Of a DNA stretch of 33,467 nucleotides, positions 1-7,640 are shown piece by piece. Location of the stretch: positions 1 through 33,467 of the forward strand of contig DUBC01000012.1 in the NCBI GenBank assembly GCA_012960505.1, given 5' to 3'. Source of the DNA: Verrucomicrobiales bacterium (GTDB taxonomy: Bacteria; Verrucomicrobiota; Verrucomicrobiia; Verrucomicrobiales; DEV007). The number at the start of each line of letters is the position of its first letter. Positions within the stretch are counted from its first letter, which is position 1. The notes under the pieces are model-generated. The model did not search any database. It had not been told where the DNA came from and saw only the letters and a program-made list of their open reading frames with translations. A program made the position numbers and the translations under genes.

Positions 1-266
1 GACCTCTTCTCACCGTTTTCATGCCAAGACACATATAGTCCATTCCGCTTGCCGTCCTTGAAGTTTACTTCCACCTGCTTCTGTCCGTTATCATGCCACA
101 ACACGGCCTTGCCTGTATAAAGAGTATCTGAACCTTTAAGATAAGCGATGGTATAACCTTCACGAAAATCCAATTCATCCCAATTAATCCCCTCGTTTTT
201 CCCCACACACCCCCCAAGAAGCAGGGGCAGTGATAGAGCGAGCAGGATAAAGGGTACGGGGTTCAT
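1..266 (-). CDS. MORN-type (YwqK-like) lipoprotein, partial
   Basis: The reading frame opens at an ATG at 266 and runs off the left edge of the window, so the C-terminus is missing (about 88 residues seen). The protein begins MNPVPFILLALSLPLLLGGC, a short lipoprotein signal with lipobox LGGC, so Cys20 is the likely lipidated residue and the product is probably anchored in a membrane. After the signal come repeats of the form YTGKAVLWHDNGQK and RNGLYVSWHENGEK, the pattern of MORN-variant repeats in 'YwqK-family toxin-antitoxin' annotations; that family name does not establish function. The ATG lies directly behind one copy of a 91-bp leader repeat that also precedes two other genes here. Family assignment is by motif only. 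The short visible length leaves the full domain structure unknown. Confidence 0.8.
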   Translation of the reverse strand, partial: MNPVPFILLALSLPLLLGGCVGKNEGINWDELDFREGYTIAYLKGSDTLYTGKAVLWHDNGQKQVEVNFKDGKRNGLYVSWHENGEKR

Positions 267-273
267 GGGTTAA

Positions 274-364
274 AACCCTAACACCCCACAACTAACCGAC
301 CAATTACAAAATCCACCGAAGATTATAACGGGAACAGTGGCTGCTGGCTTTCGATCTGTGAACA
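274..364 (-). repeat. 91-bp leader repeat, copy A
   Basis: First of three collinear 91-bp copies (others at 10271-10361 and 11458-11548). All three align without gaps. The central stretch from CAATTACAAAATCCACCG through GGGAACAGTGGCT (plus-strand letters) is identical in all three, and the outer parts differ at a few bases. It lies 7 bp upstream of the lipoprotein ATG at 266. Read toward the gene it contains TATAAT at 327-322 and an AGGG shortly before the ATG. Copies A and C also share the bases joining the repeat to the start codon apart from one position. Confidence 0.9.
322..327 (-). promoter_or_regulatory. Candidate -10 box inside leader repeat A
   Basis: A perfect TATAAT on the minus strand lies about 56 bp before the ATG at 266. 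The same hexamer sits at 10319-10324 in copy B and 11506-11511 in copy C, 62 and 56 bp before their genes. No conserved -35 hexamer is visible 16-18 bp upstream, where the copies diverge. The hexamer match is seen; promoter activity is inferred. Confidence 0.4.
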
Positions 365-448
365 GCGCTAATCGGGCATAGAGCAACGCGTGAACCTATG
401 AAAAAAACATTCGCGTCTTATTCGAAAAGTGACCGGAGAACGGCAGCG

Positions 449-3400
449 TCACTCCGGAAGAAAATCGAGGATCAAGCTTGGTCTCCGCAACTCGCCTGCT
501 GGCGCTCCGTGACCCGAGTAGACCGCGGCGCACGGTGCGTCGCTTTCGATTGCCAGATAGATGTCCGGCTTTTCGTTGCTCGCTTCAATTGTTCCCGGCA
601 ATGTAGCCGCCACGATTCCACCTCCCCGTGGATCCGCCGAGAGGGCGACCGCTTCACCGGTCGGCTGCGGGCGGTTGGCAAAGTCCAGCTTGTTGAAATC
701 CGGCCACGGCGGTCCCTCGAGCCGTCTCAACCTTCCCCAATGACGGGCTTCAGCCCCTCCCGAAGACGCAGTCCGCATCGTCTCGAAGAGCCGACTCGTA
801 CCGGTCGCCGCGTGAAGCTGAACGCGCGCGCTGCGGATCGTCTTGCCACGGATTTCCGCCGGGATATGAAACCACAAGTAGCTGGCCGCGGCACCGCCGT
901 CACCCTGCTTTGCAAAACCACCCGACACGAACAATCTTTCCCAAGCATGGTTGGGTTTCACGAGTTTCGGCCAAGACTCCTTCAACACATCCTGGGTAAG
1001 GCAGGCCGAACCTCCAGTCAGCACGCGGCGTTCAGCCTCGCCTAGCCATTCCACCGGCAATTCTTCAGACTCCGCCGAGTTCCCATCGGCATCCAAAATA
1101 CTGATCGCCACACGGTGGACACCGATCGCGACTCCCTCACGAGGCTCGACCACGAGCGACCGGGTCTCCCTGGCGCCCGCCGCGAGCGAGCATTCCGCCG
1201 CACCTTCGAGCTTCGCCGAAATCCCGGGTGGATATTCAATCTCGATACTCCCGGTGAACGTTTGGTCCCCCCGGTTGAAAATTTGGAAAGAGATCGATTT
1301 CTGCGCCGCCGATTGGCTAAGCCAAACTCCTTCTGTGGTCGGCGTCACAGCAATCCCCATCGCTACAGGATCTGGTTGACGGTTGATCTCGAGGGCATTG
1401 ATCGTCGGCAGGGCCGCTGATTTCGGGCGCATGTCGATCACCAGATTCTCCACATTCGGGATCGGAAATTCCTTCCACAGGGCGCGATCGACACCGCCGG
1501 CTTCTGCCACGATATCGAAATTCTCGAGCACGACCGCGCCGTTGAGCACGACGTCGAACACCCGCTGCCCTGGGCGATCACCGGGCGGGGCGGCGAAACC
1601 GAGGCGCACTTTGCAGTTTGGCGAGCGATCTCCAGGGCGCGCGAGCGGCAAGATGCAGCGCTTCATTCCTACCAGCGCCGTGGCGAAAACAAACGGCGCA
1701 TCAGCGTTTTCGATCGCCGTAAAATGCGCGCTGCGGCGCACTTCGCCACCGCCCTCGTGGGTGATCATCTTGAGGTCGTATCCGAGCAACAACTTGTGGT
1801 TCGCCGGACGGTTGGAAGCCAACCACAGCCTGCCGGATTCATCACGCCGGTCCCCGCTCGCTCCGAAATCGAGATACAGGTGCCTGACCGGAAGGGACGC
1901 GCCTGGTTGCGCAAATCGCGGAGCTGCCGCCGGCCTGGTTGACACCTGCCCCATCGCGACGGTGAACGGCAGCGACCACTCGCAGCTGCAGTAGATCGCC
2001 TGTGGCGGCTTGATCATCAACCCGCCGCCGCTGACGTGATCGACGTAGCAGTTCGAGCGGCTGTGCCAAAATGTGTAGAGCCCCTCGTCGTTGATCAAGT
2101 CCTGATAGCCGAAACCCTTGTTGCGCCCGAACAGGAAATATTTGCTGGCGGAGAAGATGCCGCACTGCTTGTCCGGGCGGCACCACGCCCAATCCGCGGA
2201 CACGCCGGTGATCGGGTGCGTGCGGGTCTTCTTCATACCGGTCTGCAGGTCGAATGCCCATGGTTCGGCATGCACTGTGTTGTCGATGATCACCGGGCGA
2301 GTACGATGGTTGCTGAACTGGTACCAGAGCAATCCCCCGCTCTCCGCGTCGTAGCCAGTCATGCCCCGCGCCATGTAGCCGTCGCTCCCCCAGACGCCCC
2401 AGCCTTTGTCGGCGCGACTTTCTGAAGCGATCACGACGACCCCGTTGTGCGAATACATTCCCATGCCCACGTGGGGGTTGTAGTGGCGTTTGCTACCGTA
2501 GCCCTGAGGCCGCAGCCATTTGCCCCCGCAGTTGCTGACATCGACGCCGCGCCGGTAGAGAATTTTTCCCGAAGCGGCCTCGATGGCGATCAGTTCGCGA
2601 ATGTCGCGCTCTTTGATCTGGGACTCGTATTCATCGCGCAATGCCACCGGCTGTGTTTTCATCCACGCGCGCATCTGCGCGACCGAATCCGCCCGCTGCT
2701 CCTCGTCTGCTTCACCACCGAGCACAAAAATGCGACCTCCACTCATCGCGATCGTTCCGCCGATGCGATCCTTCTCTTCCACATCCGGACCACCGATCGA
2801 CCAGCGCACATCGCCCTTTCCCGACTCCATCTCACTGGCAAAAATACCTCCGCCGGCCGCACCGTAGACGGTTTTTCCGTCATCGCTCAGCGCGAACCAA
2901 CCCCAAGGATGTTCTTTGCCGAACGCGGTGAGGTAGGAAGCGCGCTCTTTTCCGGTGAGGATATCAATCTGCGCCAGGACGTGCGCGACCTTCGAGTAAA
3001 CATGTGTCCGACTCGCGGCGATGCTAACACCGATGCTCCCGGCATCGATCTGCCAGAGCGCCCGACCGGTATATTGATCGCAGGCCTTCAGCGCATTCGG
3101 CTCGGGGAGGATCATGATGCCATCGACGAGCAGCGCCGTGTGCCCGCCCGGTTGTTTGACATTTGGTGGGCCGAACCAAACCACGCCCAAGGGCGGCTTC
3201 AGGACTCCATCATGACTGCAGCCAGTGTTGCCCGCATCGCCGTGCATGTGGGTCCAGGCACCTCCATCCTCGAGGCGCGGCCGCGTACGTTTCGCCCAAG
3301 TCCCTCCGCCCGCACTAACGGTGCTCCAACCTTCCTGTCCACTGCGGCCGATCCAGTCGGCGGTGCCTTCTCCTCCGAAGAAGGCGACGCCGCGGACAGG

Positions 3401-5158
3401 TTTCTGCAAACGCGACCAGCGCTCCAGCTCACCTTCCGGTAACCCTGCCTCTGAGACTACAAGGTCAGCAAAGAAAGATGGAAGCGGCAGGGGCTCACCG
3501 GGTTCGCAAGCCAGCGCGACGATGCGCGTGACGTGCTGATCTGCGCCCGCATATTTCCGCCGCGCCTCGGCAGCTTTCTCTTCATCCGAAAAGATCGAAC
3601 AGATTGTGAGCTTCGATCGTTTGGCCAGTTCGAACGCCAGCTGGCCGCTGTCGCAGTCCAACACCACCGCGTAGCCCTCGACCACGCCAGTCTCGGCGAT
3701 AATCGCCTCGGCCGCCGCGAAGACCAATTCATTCCCACCAGCAAAATCTTTGTCGGTGACGGGCTCGACGATCTCGCCGACCGCCTTGGTGCCGGCCGCC
3801 GCAGAAGTAAAACAGTGTATCGTCCCGCTGCGGGTCCCGACAAACAGGCGGCCGTTCGCTACGACGAGTTGATTTGCGCGCGTGGCAATCTCGGTGGACC
3901 AGAGCACTTTTCCGTCCTTCGGATCCCGCGCGTAGACACCGGAACCCACCCCCTTCGCAGGATCGAGGTCGAATGCCGAATGGAACAGCGTGTCGCCCGC
4001 GCAGATGACAGAGCAGAGATCTGGATCGTAGCGGAAGACTACCGGCTCACCCTTGACTCGGGTGCCGGCTCCCGACTCGAAATCGACCCAGCGGCCGGGG
4101 ATCTTGTGTTGCCAGACGACCTTGCGCGACTTCTCCTCGCCCTCGACCTGCCACGCGTGAGATCCAGCGAAGCGGACACCATCTTTCTCGACACCGATCA
4201 TCGGCCAGAAAAACTTGTGCCACGTACCGCCCTCGATCTTCGGACGCTCCGGATCTTGTTCGACGCTGCTTCCAAAACCGTTCACAAATCGGCCATCAGC
4301 ACGCAAGAACGGTGTCGGTGATCCGTAGTAGGGCCGGCTGAAGCCCCGAAAATCTTTGGGGATCCAGATGTCCTTGCCGGTGAGAAACAGGTGGCCGCCG
4401 GGAGCGAGGCTCAGCTGGCCGCCGTCTTCGCTCTGCGTGCCATTGCGCCACAGCAGCTTCCCGGTTTCCGCGTCGATCGCGTAGACGAAAGTCCCCTCGT
4501 GCGGAAAGATCCCGACCGAAAAATACGCGACTCCATCATCGACCAGAACGTCAGTACGCACAGGCCAGACGGAGATCATCTTGCCATAGGCGAGGAGCGA
4601 GCGCTCGGCCGGCGCGGCGCGAAATTTCCACACCAGATCTCCGCTCGCGGCGTCGAGGCAATACGCATGACCATCGTCGCTGCCTGCATAAATTCGCCCC
4701 TTCCAGAACATCGGCGCGCGATTCACCGCCGCGCCCGCGAAGAATTCCCATCGGGTCTGGCCTGTTGCAGCGTCGAGGCAGACGACGCGTCCATCGGATG
4801 CGCTGGTGAAAAACACCGCATCACCCACAGCGATCATCGGCAATGTGAACGCGCTGCATTCGGGAAACCCATCCTGCTGCGGCCCTAGCTTTGGTGTTGG
4901 CGCGCGGCGACTTTGCCTGGAGCGAAACGTCCATCCTCCTTTGAGTGGCAGCGCCAACTGTTCGCCCGTGACACCGCTGCGAAGTCGGTCATGCCGGTAG
5001 GTCGGCCAGTCCTCTCCGCGAACAGGAGTTGCGGGAAAAAAGACCGCCAGGAAAAGAATCGCGGCACTACAAGTAGAGGCCGTATGGCGGATCCGATGCA
5101 TGATCGATACGCCAGCCAACCACATCGGGAACAGGAAAGCAAGGAGGCGACTCGTCAT
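449..5158 (-). CDS. Large secreted PQQ-type beta-propeller / malectin-like protein
   Basis: A protein of about 1569 residues. PQQ-type propeller repeats occupy roughly residues 60-470, with motifs such as VVCLDAATGQTRWEF, AYCLDAASGDLVWKF and VYAIDAETGKLLWRN. A second propeller region lies at about 640-1000. It is followed by a malectin-like segment (DVVLNGAVVLENFDI), an Ig-like segment and a C-terminal part resembling DNRLRE/CBM96 domains (ARVQLHAATG, LDFANRPQPTG). The start is uncertain. ATG 5158 has AGGA seven bases upstream, but the ATG at 5101 (MHRIRHTAS) gives one clean signal peptide ending near PVRGEDW, and a possible TTGACG-17-GATAAC promoter (5162-5190) would favour it. Codon use is strongly GC-rich, unlike the genes beyond 13.5 kb. 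The family is common in Verrucomicrobia and Planctomycetes. A role in extracellular carbohydrate or alcohol chemistry is inferred only, and no catalytic residues are identifiable. Confidence 0.85.
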   Translation of the reverse strand: MTSRLLAFLFPMWLAGVSIMHRIRHTASTCSAAILFLAVFFPATPVRGEDWPTYRHDRLRSGVTGEQLALPLKGGWTFRSRQSRRAPTPKLGPQQDGFPECSAFTLPMIAVGDAVFFTSASDGRVVCLDAATGQTRWEFFAGAAVNRAPMFWKGRIYAGSDDGHAYCLDAASGDLVWKFRAAPAERSLLAYGKMISVWPVRTDVLVDDGVAYFSVGIFPHEGTFVYAIDAETGKLLWRNGTQSEDGGQLSLAPGGHLFLTGKDIWIPKDFRGFSRPYYGSPTPFLRADGRFVNGFGSSVEQDPERPKIEGGTWHKFFWPMIGVEKDGVRFAGSHAWQVEGEEKSRKVVWQHKIPGRWVDFESGAGTRVKGEPVVFRYDPDLCSVICAGDTLFHSAFDLDPAKGVGSGVYARDPKDGKVLWSTEIATRANQLVVANGRLFVGTRSGTIHCFTSAAAGTKAVGEIVEPVTDKDFAGGNELVFAAAEAIIAETGVVEGYAVVLDCDSGQLAFELAKRSKLTICSIFSDEEKAAEARRKYAGADQHVTRIVALACEPGEPLPLPSFFADLVVSEAGLPEGELERWSRLQKPVRGVAFFGGEGTADWIGRSGQEGWSTVSAGGGTWAKRTRPRLEDGGAWTHMHGDAGNTGCSHDGVLKPPLGVVWFGPPNVKQPGGHTALLVDGIMILPEPNALKACDQYTGRALWQIDAGSIGVSIAASRTHVYSKVAHVLAQIDILTGKERASYLTAFGKEHPWGWFALSDDGKTVYGAAGGGIFASEMESGKGDVRWSIGGPDVEEKDRIGGTIAMSGGRIFVLGGEADEEQRADSVAQMRAWMKTQPVALRDEYESQIKERDIRELIAIEAASGKILYRRGVDVSNCGGKWLRPQGYGSKRHYNPHVGMGMYSHNGVVVIASESRADKGWGVWGSDGYMARGMTGYDAESGGLLWYQFSNHRTRPVIIDNTVHAEPWAFDLQTGMKKTRTHPITGVSADWAWCRPDKQCGIFSASKYFLFGRNKGFGYQDLINDEGLYTFWHSRSNCYVDHVSGGGLMIKPPQAIYCSCEWSLPFTVAMGQVSTRPAAAPRFAQPGASLPVRHLYLDFGASGDRRDESGRLWLASNRPANHKLLLGYDLKMITHEGGGEVRRSAHFTAIENADAPFVFATALVGMKRCILPLARPGDRSPNCKVRLGFAAPPGDRPGQRVFDVVLNGAVVLENFDIVAEAGGVDRALWKEFPIPNVENLVIDMRPKSAALPTINALEINRQPDPVAMGIAVTPTTEGVWLSQSAAQKSISFQIFNRGDQTFTGSIEIEYPPGISAKLEGAAECSLAAGARETRSLVVEPREGVAIGVHRVAISILDADGNSAESEELPVEWLGEAERRVLTGGSACLTQDVLKESWPKLVKPNHAWERLFVSGGFAKQGDGGAAASYLWFHIPAEIRGKTIRSARVQLHAATGTSRLFETMRTASSGGAEARHWGRLRRLEGPPWPDFNKLDFANRPQPTGEAVALSADPRGGGIVAATLPGTIEASNEKPDIYLAIESDAPCAAVYSGHGAPAGELRRPSLILDFLPE

Positions 5159-5395
5159 TCTGTTATCCTATACTAAAAATTCCTCGTCAACAATGGCACG
5201 CCGATGATTGCTAGGAATTTGCTTTTTGCGTGAGGCGCTTGAGGGCGCCGTTGAAGGGATCGGAGAGGGGGAAAAGGGGGTTAAATCTAGTGATATTATT
5301 GAACCACTTGCAGTTAAACTTTAAATTGTATCTGTATCTGCATCTGCATCTGCAGAAACTGCATGTATGATTCTTTATAATTGATGATGTTATTG
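5159..5395. other. Intergenic stretch with hexamer repeat, no gene recognised
   Basis: These 237 bases separate the large propeller gene from the DUF1549 fragment. Positions 5281-5395 are AT-rich and contain a short run of TCTGTA/TCTGCA hexamers around 5330-5353. Positions 5211-5280 are GC-richer and, read on the minus strand, would end a frame with NGALKRLTQKANS and a stop. This may be the tail of a lost gene, but no family is recognisable. A possible promoter (TTGACG at 5185-5190, GATAAC at 5162-5167, minus strand) points into the propeller gene. Confidence 0.4.
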
Positions 5396-6109
5396 CTACA
5401 CAAAAATCTGATACCGACCGAGCCCGACTAACGGCTGGTATCCTGTCCGGTGCTTCGGATATATCCAAAGAGGAAGCCCTGCGATTCCCTCTCCGGATCG
5501 GGTCAGAGCCTGCTTCCCGCTGAAGACCGGTCCTTCCGCTTTCGTGATCAGTTTCTTGGGTCGCCCGGTAACGTGCTGTTTCCCCTTCGGCTGGAAGTCA
5601 TCCTCGAACCAGATGGTTTCCACAACCTGGGCCGGATCAGCGTAATCGAAATCTGCAATGGCCTTGCGAATCTTCTCATCCACAGTCGCGAGCTGGGCAT
5701 CCAGTGCCTTGATCCGGTCTCTGTCCTCAGGAGAAGTCAGCTTCAGGATCGGCGGCGTGTCGATCTTGTTTCCATCCATCGCCGGATCGGCCGCACTGTG
5801 GAAGAAGGCGTAGAGCGAGTAGTAGTCCTTCATGGAGAGCGGATCGAACTTGTGATCGTGGCAGACGGCGCACCCCGCGGTCAGCCCCATCCAGACCTCG
5901 ACCGCGGTCGACGTGCGGTCGACGGCATAGCGGTGGATCCACTCTTCATTGATGCTGCCACCTTCGCTGGTGGTGACATTGCAGCGATTGAATCCGGAGG
6001 CAATCAACTGGTCGCGGGTCGGATCGGGCAACAGGTCCCCGGCGAGCTGCCAGCGCGTGAAATCGTCGAAGGCAACATTCTGATTGAGGGTAACGCTATT
6101 CCGGCATGG
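5396..6109 (-). pseudogene. DUF1549 (PSCyt2) gene fragment
   Basis: The minus-strand frame is open from 6109, just after a TGA, to a stop at 5396. It begins abruptly inside a DUF1549 domain ([20 protein letters not shown]) with no plausible ATG start. It carries the family's heme-type motif CAVCH followed by [13 protein letters not shown], then a coiled stretch and the beginning of a LamG-like segment ([29 protein letters not shown]). It then runs into unrelated residues and stops. Full DUF1549/DUF1553 proteins are about 880-1100 residues, as both intact copies in this window show. Here the N-terminal half, the rest of the LamG part and the whole DUF1553 domain are missing. Upstream, 6096-6173 encodes in another frame an ending [20 protein letters not shown] followed by TAG, probably another gene tail joined at the break. 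I infer deletion decay. Confidence 0.8.
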
Positions 6110-6230
6110 TCAGACGCAGCCACTTCTTGGTTTCACCAAGATCAAAAAATGCACCGCCACGCCCCTTCCCCGCTTACCTCGGTGGTAACGCACGCAATCA
6201 AATTAAACATTTCTTCAAACACAGTGCCCC

Positions 6231-7640
6231 CTAGGATAGCAACTCTGAAATAACATGTCCATGAACATCTGTCAGGCGACGTTCAATGCCGTTATGGTAG
6301 AACGTCAACCGTTCGTGATCGATCCCGAGCAGGTGCAGCGCAGTGGCATGGAAATCATAGGAGTAAGTCGGATTGACTGACGCCTTCCAGCCCAATTCAT
6401 CCGTTTCACCATAACTGATGCCTCCCTTTATACCACCACCGGCCAGCCACGCGGTGAAGGCATCCGCATTATGATCCCGCCCCTTGCCATCCTTACCTTG
6501 GGCGGCTGGTTGGCGTCCAAATTCGGTAGTGCAGATCACCAGCGTTTCATCCAGCAGCCCGCGCCCCTTGAGATCCTTGAGCAACGCCGCGGCACCGCCA
6601 TCGAGCACTCGCCCCCAGTAGCCATGATCACGCGGTAGATCTTCGTGGCTGTCCCAGTTGGGTCGAATCTTTCGGGCAACTGTGTTTTCCGCACCACAAA
6701 AGATCTGCACAAACCGCACACCGCGCTCGATCAAACGGCGTGCAAGCAAGCATTGCCGGCCAAATGGTCCAACATCACCATCTTCAAGCTGATAGAGTTT
6801 TCTTGTGGCAGGGCTCTCTCCCTTGATACTTGTGGCTTCCGGCGCACTTAATTGAAGCTTTGCTGCCATTTCGTAAGCCTTAATACGAGCCTCGAGCTCG
6901 GAATTTTCCGGACGATCGGCGGCATGGTTGCGGTTGAGCAACGTGAGAAGTTGATCGTCACGAAGATAATCTTTGAATTCGTCAGGGGGAAACAGATCAG
7001 CCAACGGGGCCTTCTCCGCAGTAGTTCTCATTGGTGTACCTTGCTGTTTGGCGGGAAGAAAACCAGCACCCCAATTGATTACACCCCCGGGAGGCAGGCC
7101 ACGCAGATCGGGTAAAACAACGTAACCTGGAAGGTTATCGGTCTCGCTGCCCAGACCATAGGTAACCCAGGCACCCATCGAAGGAAATCCGGGCAAGATA
7201 AAGCCGCTGTTCATCATAAACATCGCCGGACCGTGCAGAGCGGATTTACAGTGCATCGAATGCACGAAAGCCATGTCATCCACGCAAGTGGCCAACCGCG
7301 GGAAGAGCGCACTCATCGGACGACCGCATTCTCCGTGTCTTTGAAAAGCCCAATAACTGCCTTGGCAGTTACCGGGCTTCGAAGCAAAGAACTGCAGATT
7401 TCCACTAGGATCGAACTGCATGCCGTTGCGCCGGGTCAGTTCGGGTTTGTAATCCCACGTATCGACTTGGCTAATGCCACCCGGACAAAAAATCTGGATG
7501 ACCGACTTTGCCTTGGCCGGATGATGAGCGATTGGCCGTGGTTCACGCGCGAGCAGACCGTCAAGCGCCATCAGGCCGAAGCCACCACCGAAAGTCTTCA
7601 GGAATTCTCTGCGCGATCTAATCGACATAGGCGAATTCAT
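6231..7640 (-). CDS. DUF1501 protein with Tat-type signal
   Basis: About 469 residues. The N-terminus carries a twin-arginine signal (SRREFLKTFGGGFGLMAL), followed by the DUF1501 opening IQIFCPGGISQVDTWDYKP and family motifs through FCTTEFGR and LGIDHERLTFYHNGIERRLT. DUF1501 proteins resemble alkaline phosphatase/sulfatase-fold enzymes and are almost always encoded beside DUF1549/DUF1553 proteins; the reaction is not established. The frame extends upstream to 7787 without family similarity. I chose ATG 7640 because it immediately precedes the signal and overlaps the upstream gene by 23 bp. ATG 7628, an 11-bp overlap, is equally possible. The overlap implies cotranscription and translational coupling with the upstream DUF1549/DUF1553 gene. 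The family call is firm; the function is open. Confidence 0.9.
   Translation of the reverse strand: MNSPMSIRSRREFLKTFGGGFGLMALDGLLAREPRPIAHHPAKAKSVIQIFCPGGISQVDTWDYKPELTRRNGMQFDPSGNLQFFASKPGNCQGSYWAFQRHGECGRPMSALFPRLATCVDDMAFVHSMHCKSALHGPAMFMMNSGFILPGFPSMGAWVTYGLGSETDNLPGYVVLPDLRGLPPGGVINWGAGFLPAKQQGTPMRTTAEKAPLADLFPPDEFKDYLRDDQLLTLLNRNHAADRPENSELEARIKAYEMAAKLQLSAPEATSIKGESPATRKLYQLEDGDVGPFGRQCLLARRLIERGVRFVQIFCGAENTVARKIRPNWDSHEDLPRDHGYWGRVLDGGAAALLKDLKGRGLLDETLVICTTEFGRQPAAQGKDGKGRDHNADAFTAWLAGGGIKGGISYGETDELGWKASVNPTYSYDFHATALHLLGIDHERLTFYHNGIERRLTDVHGHVISELLS

Noticed and set aside
398..3442. Several long plus-strand frames (e.g. 398-1045, 1383-1994, 2447-3442)
   Set aside because: All are antisense to the GC-rich propeller gene, where stops are rare; none shows a protein family.
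5211..5468. Minus-strand 85-residue open frame
   Set aside because: It crosses the pseudogene end and a low-complexity hexamer stretch (CRCRYRYN-like residues) and has no coding signature.
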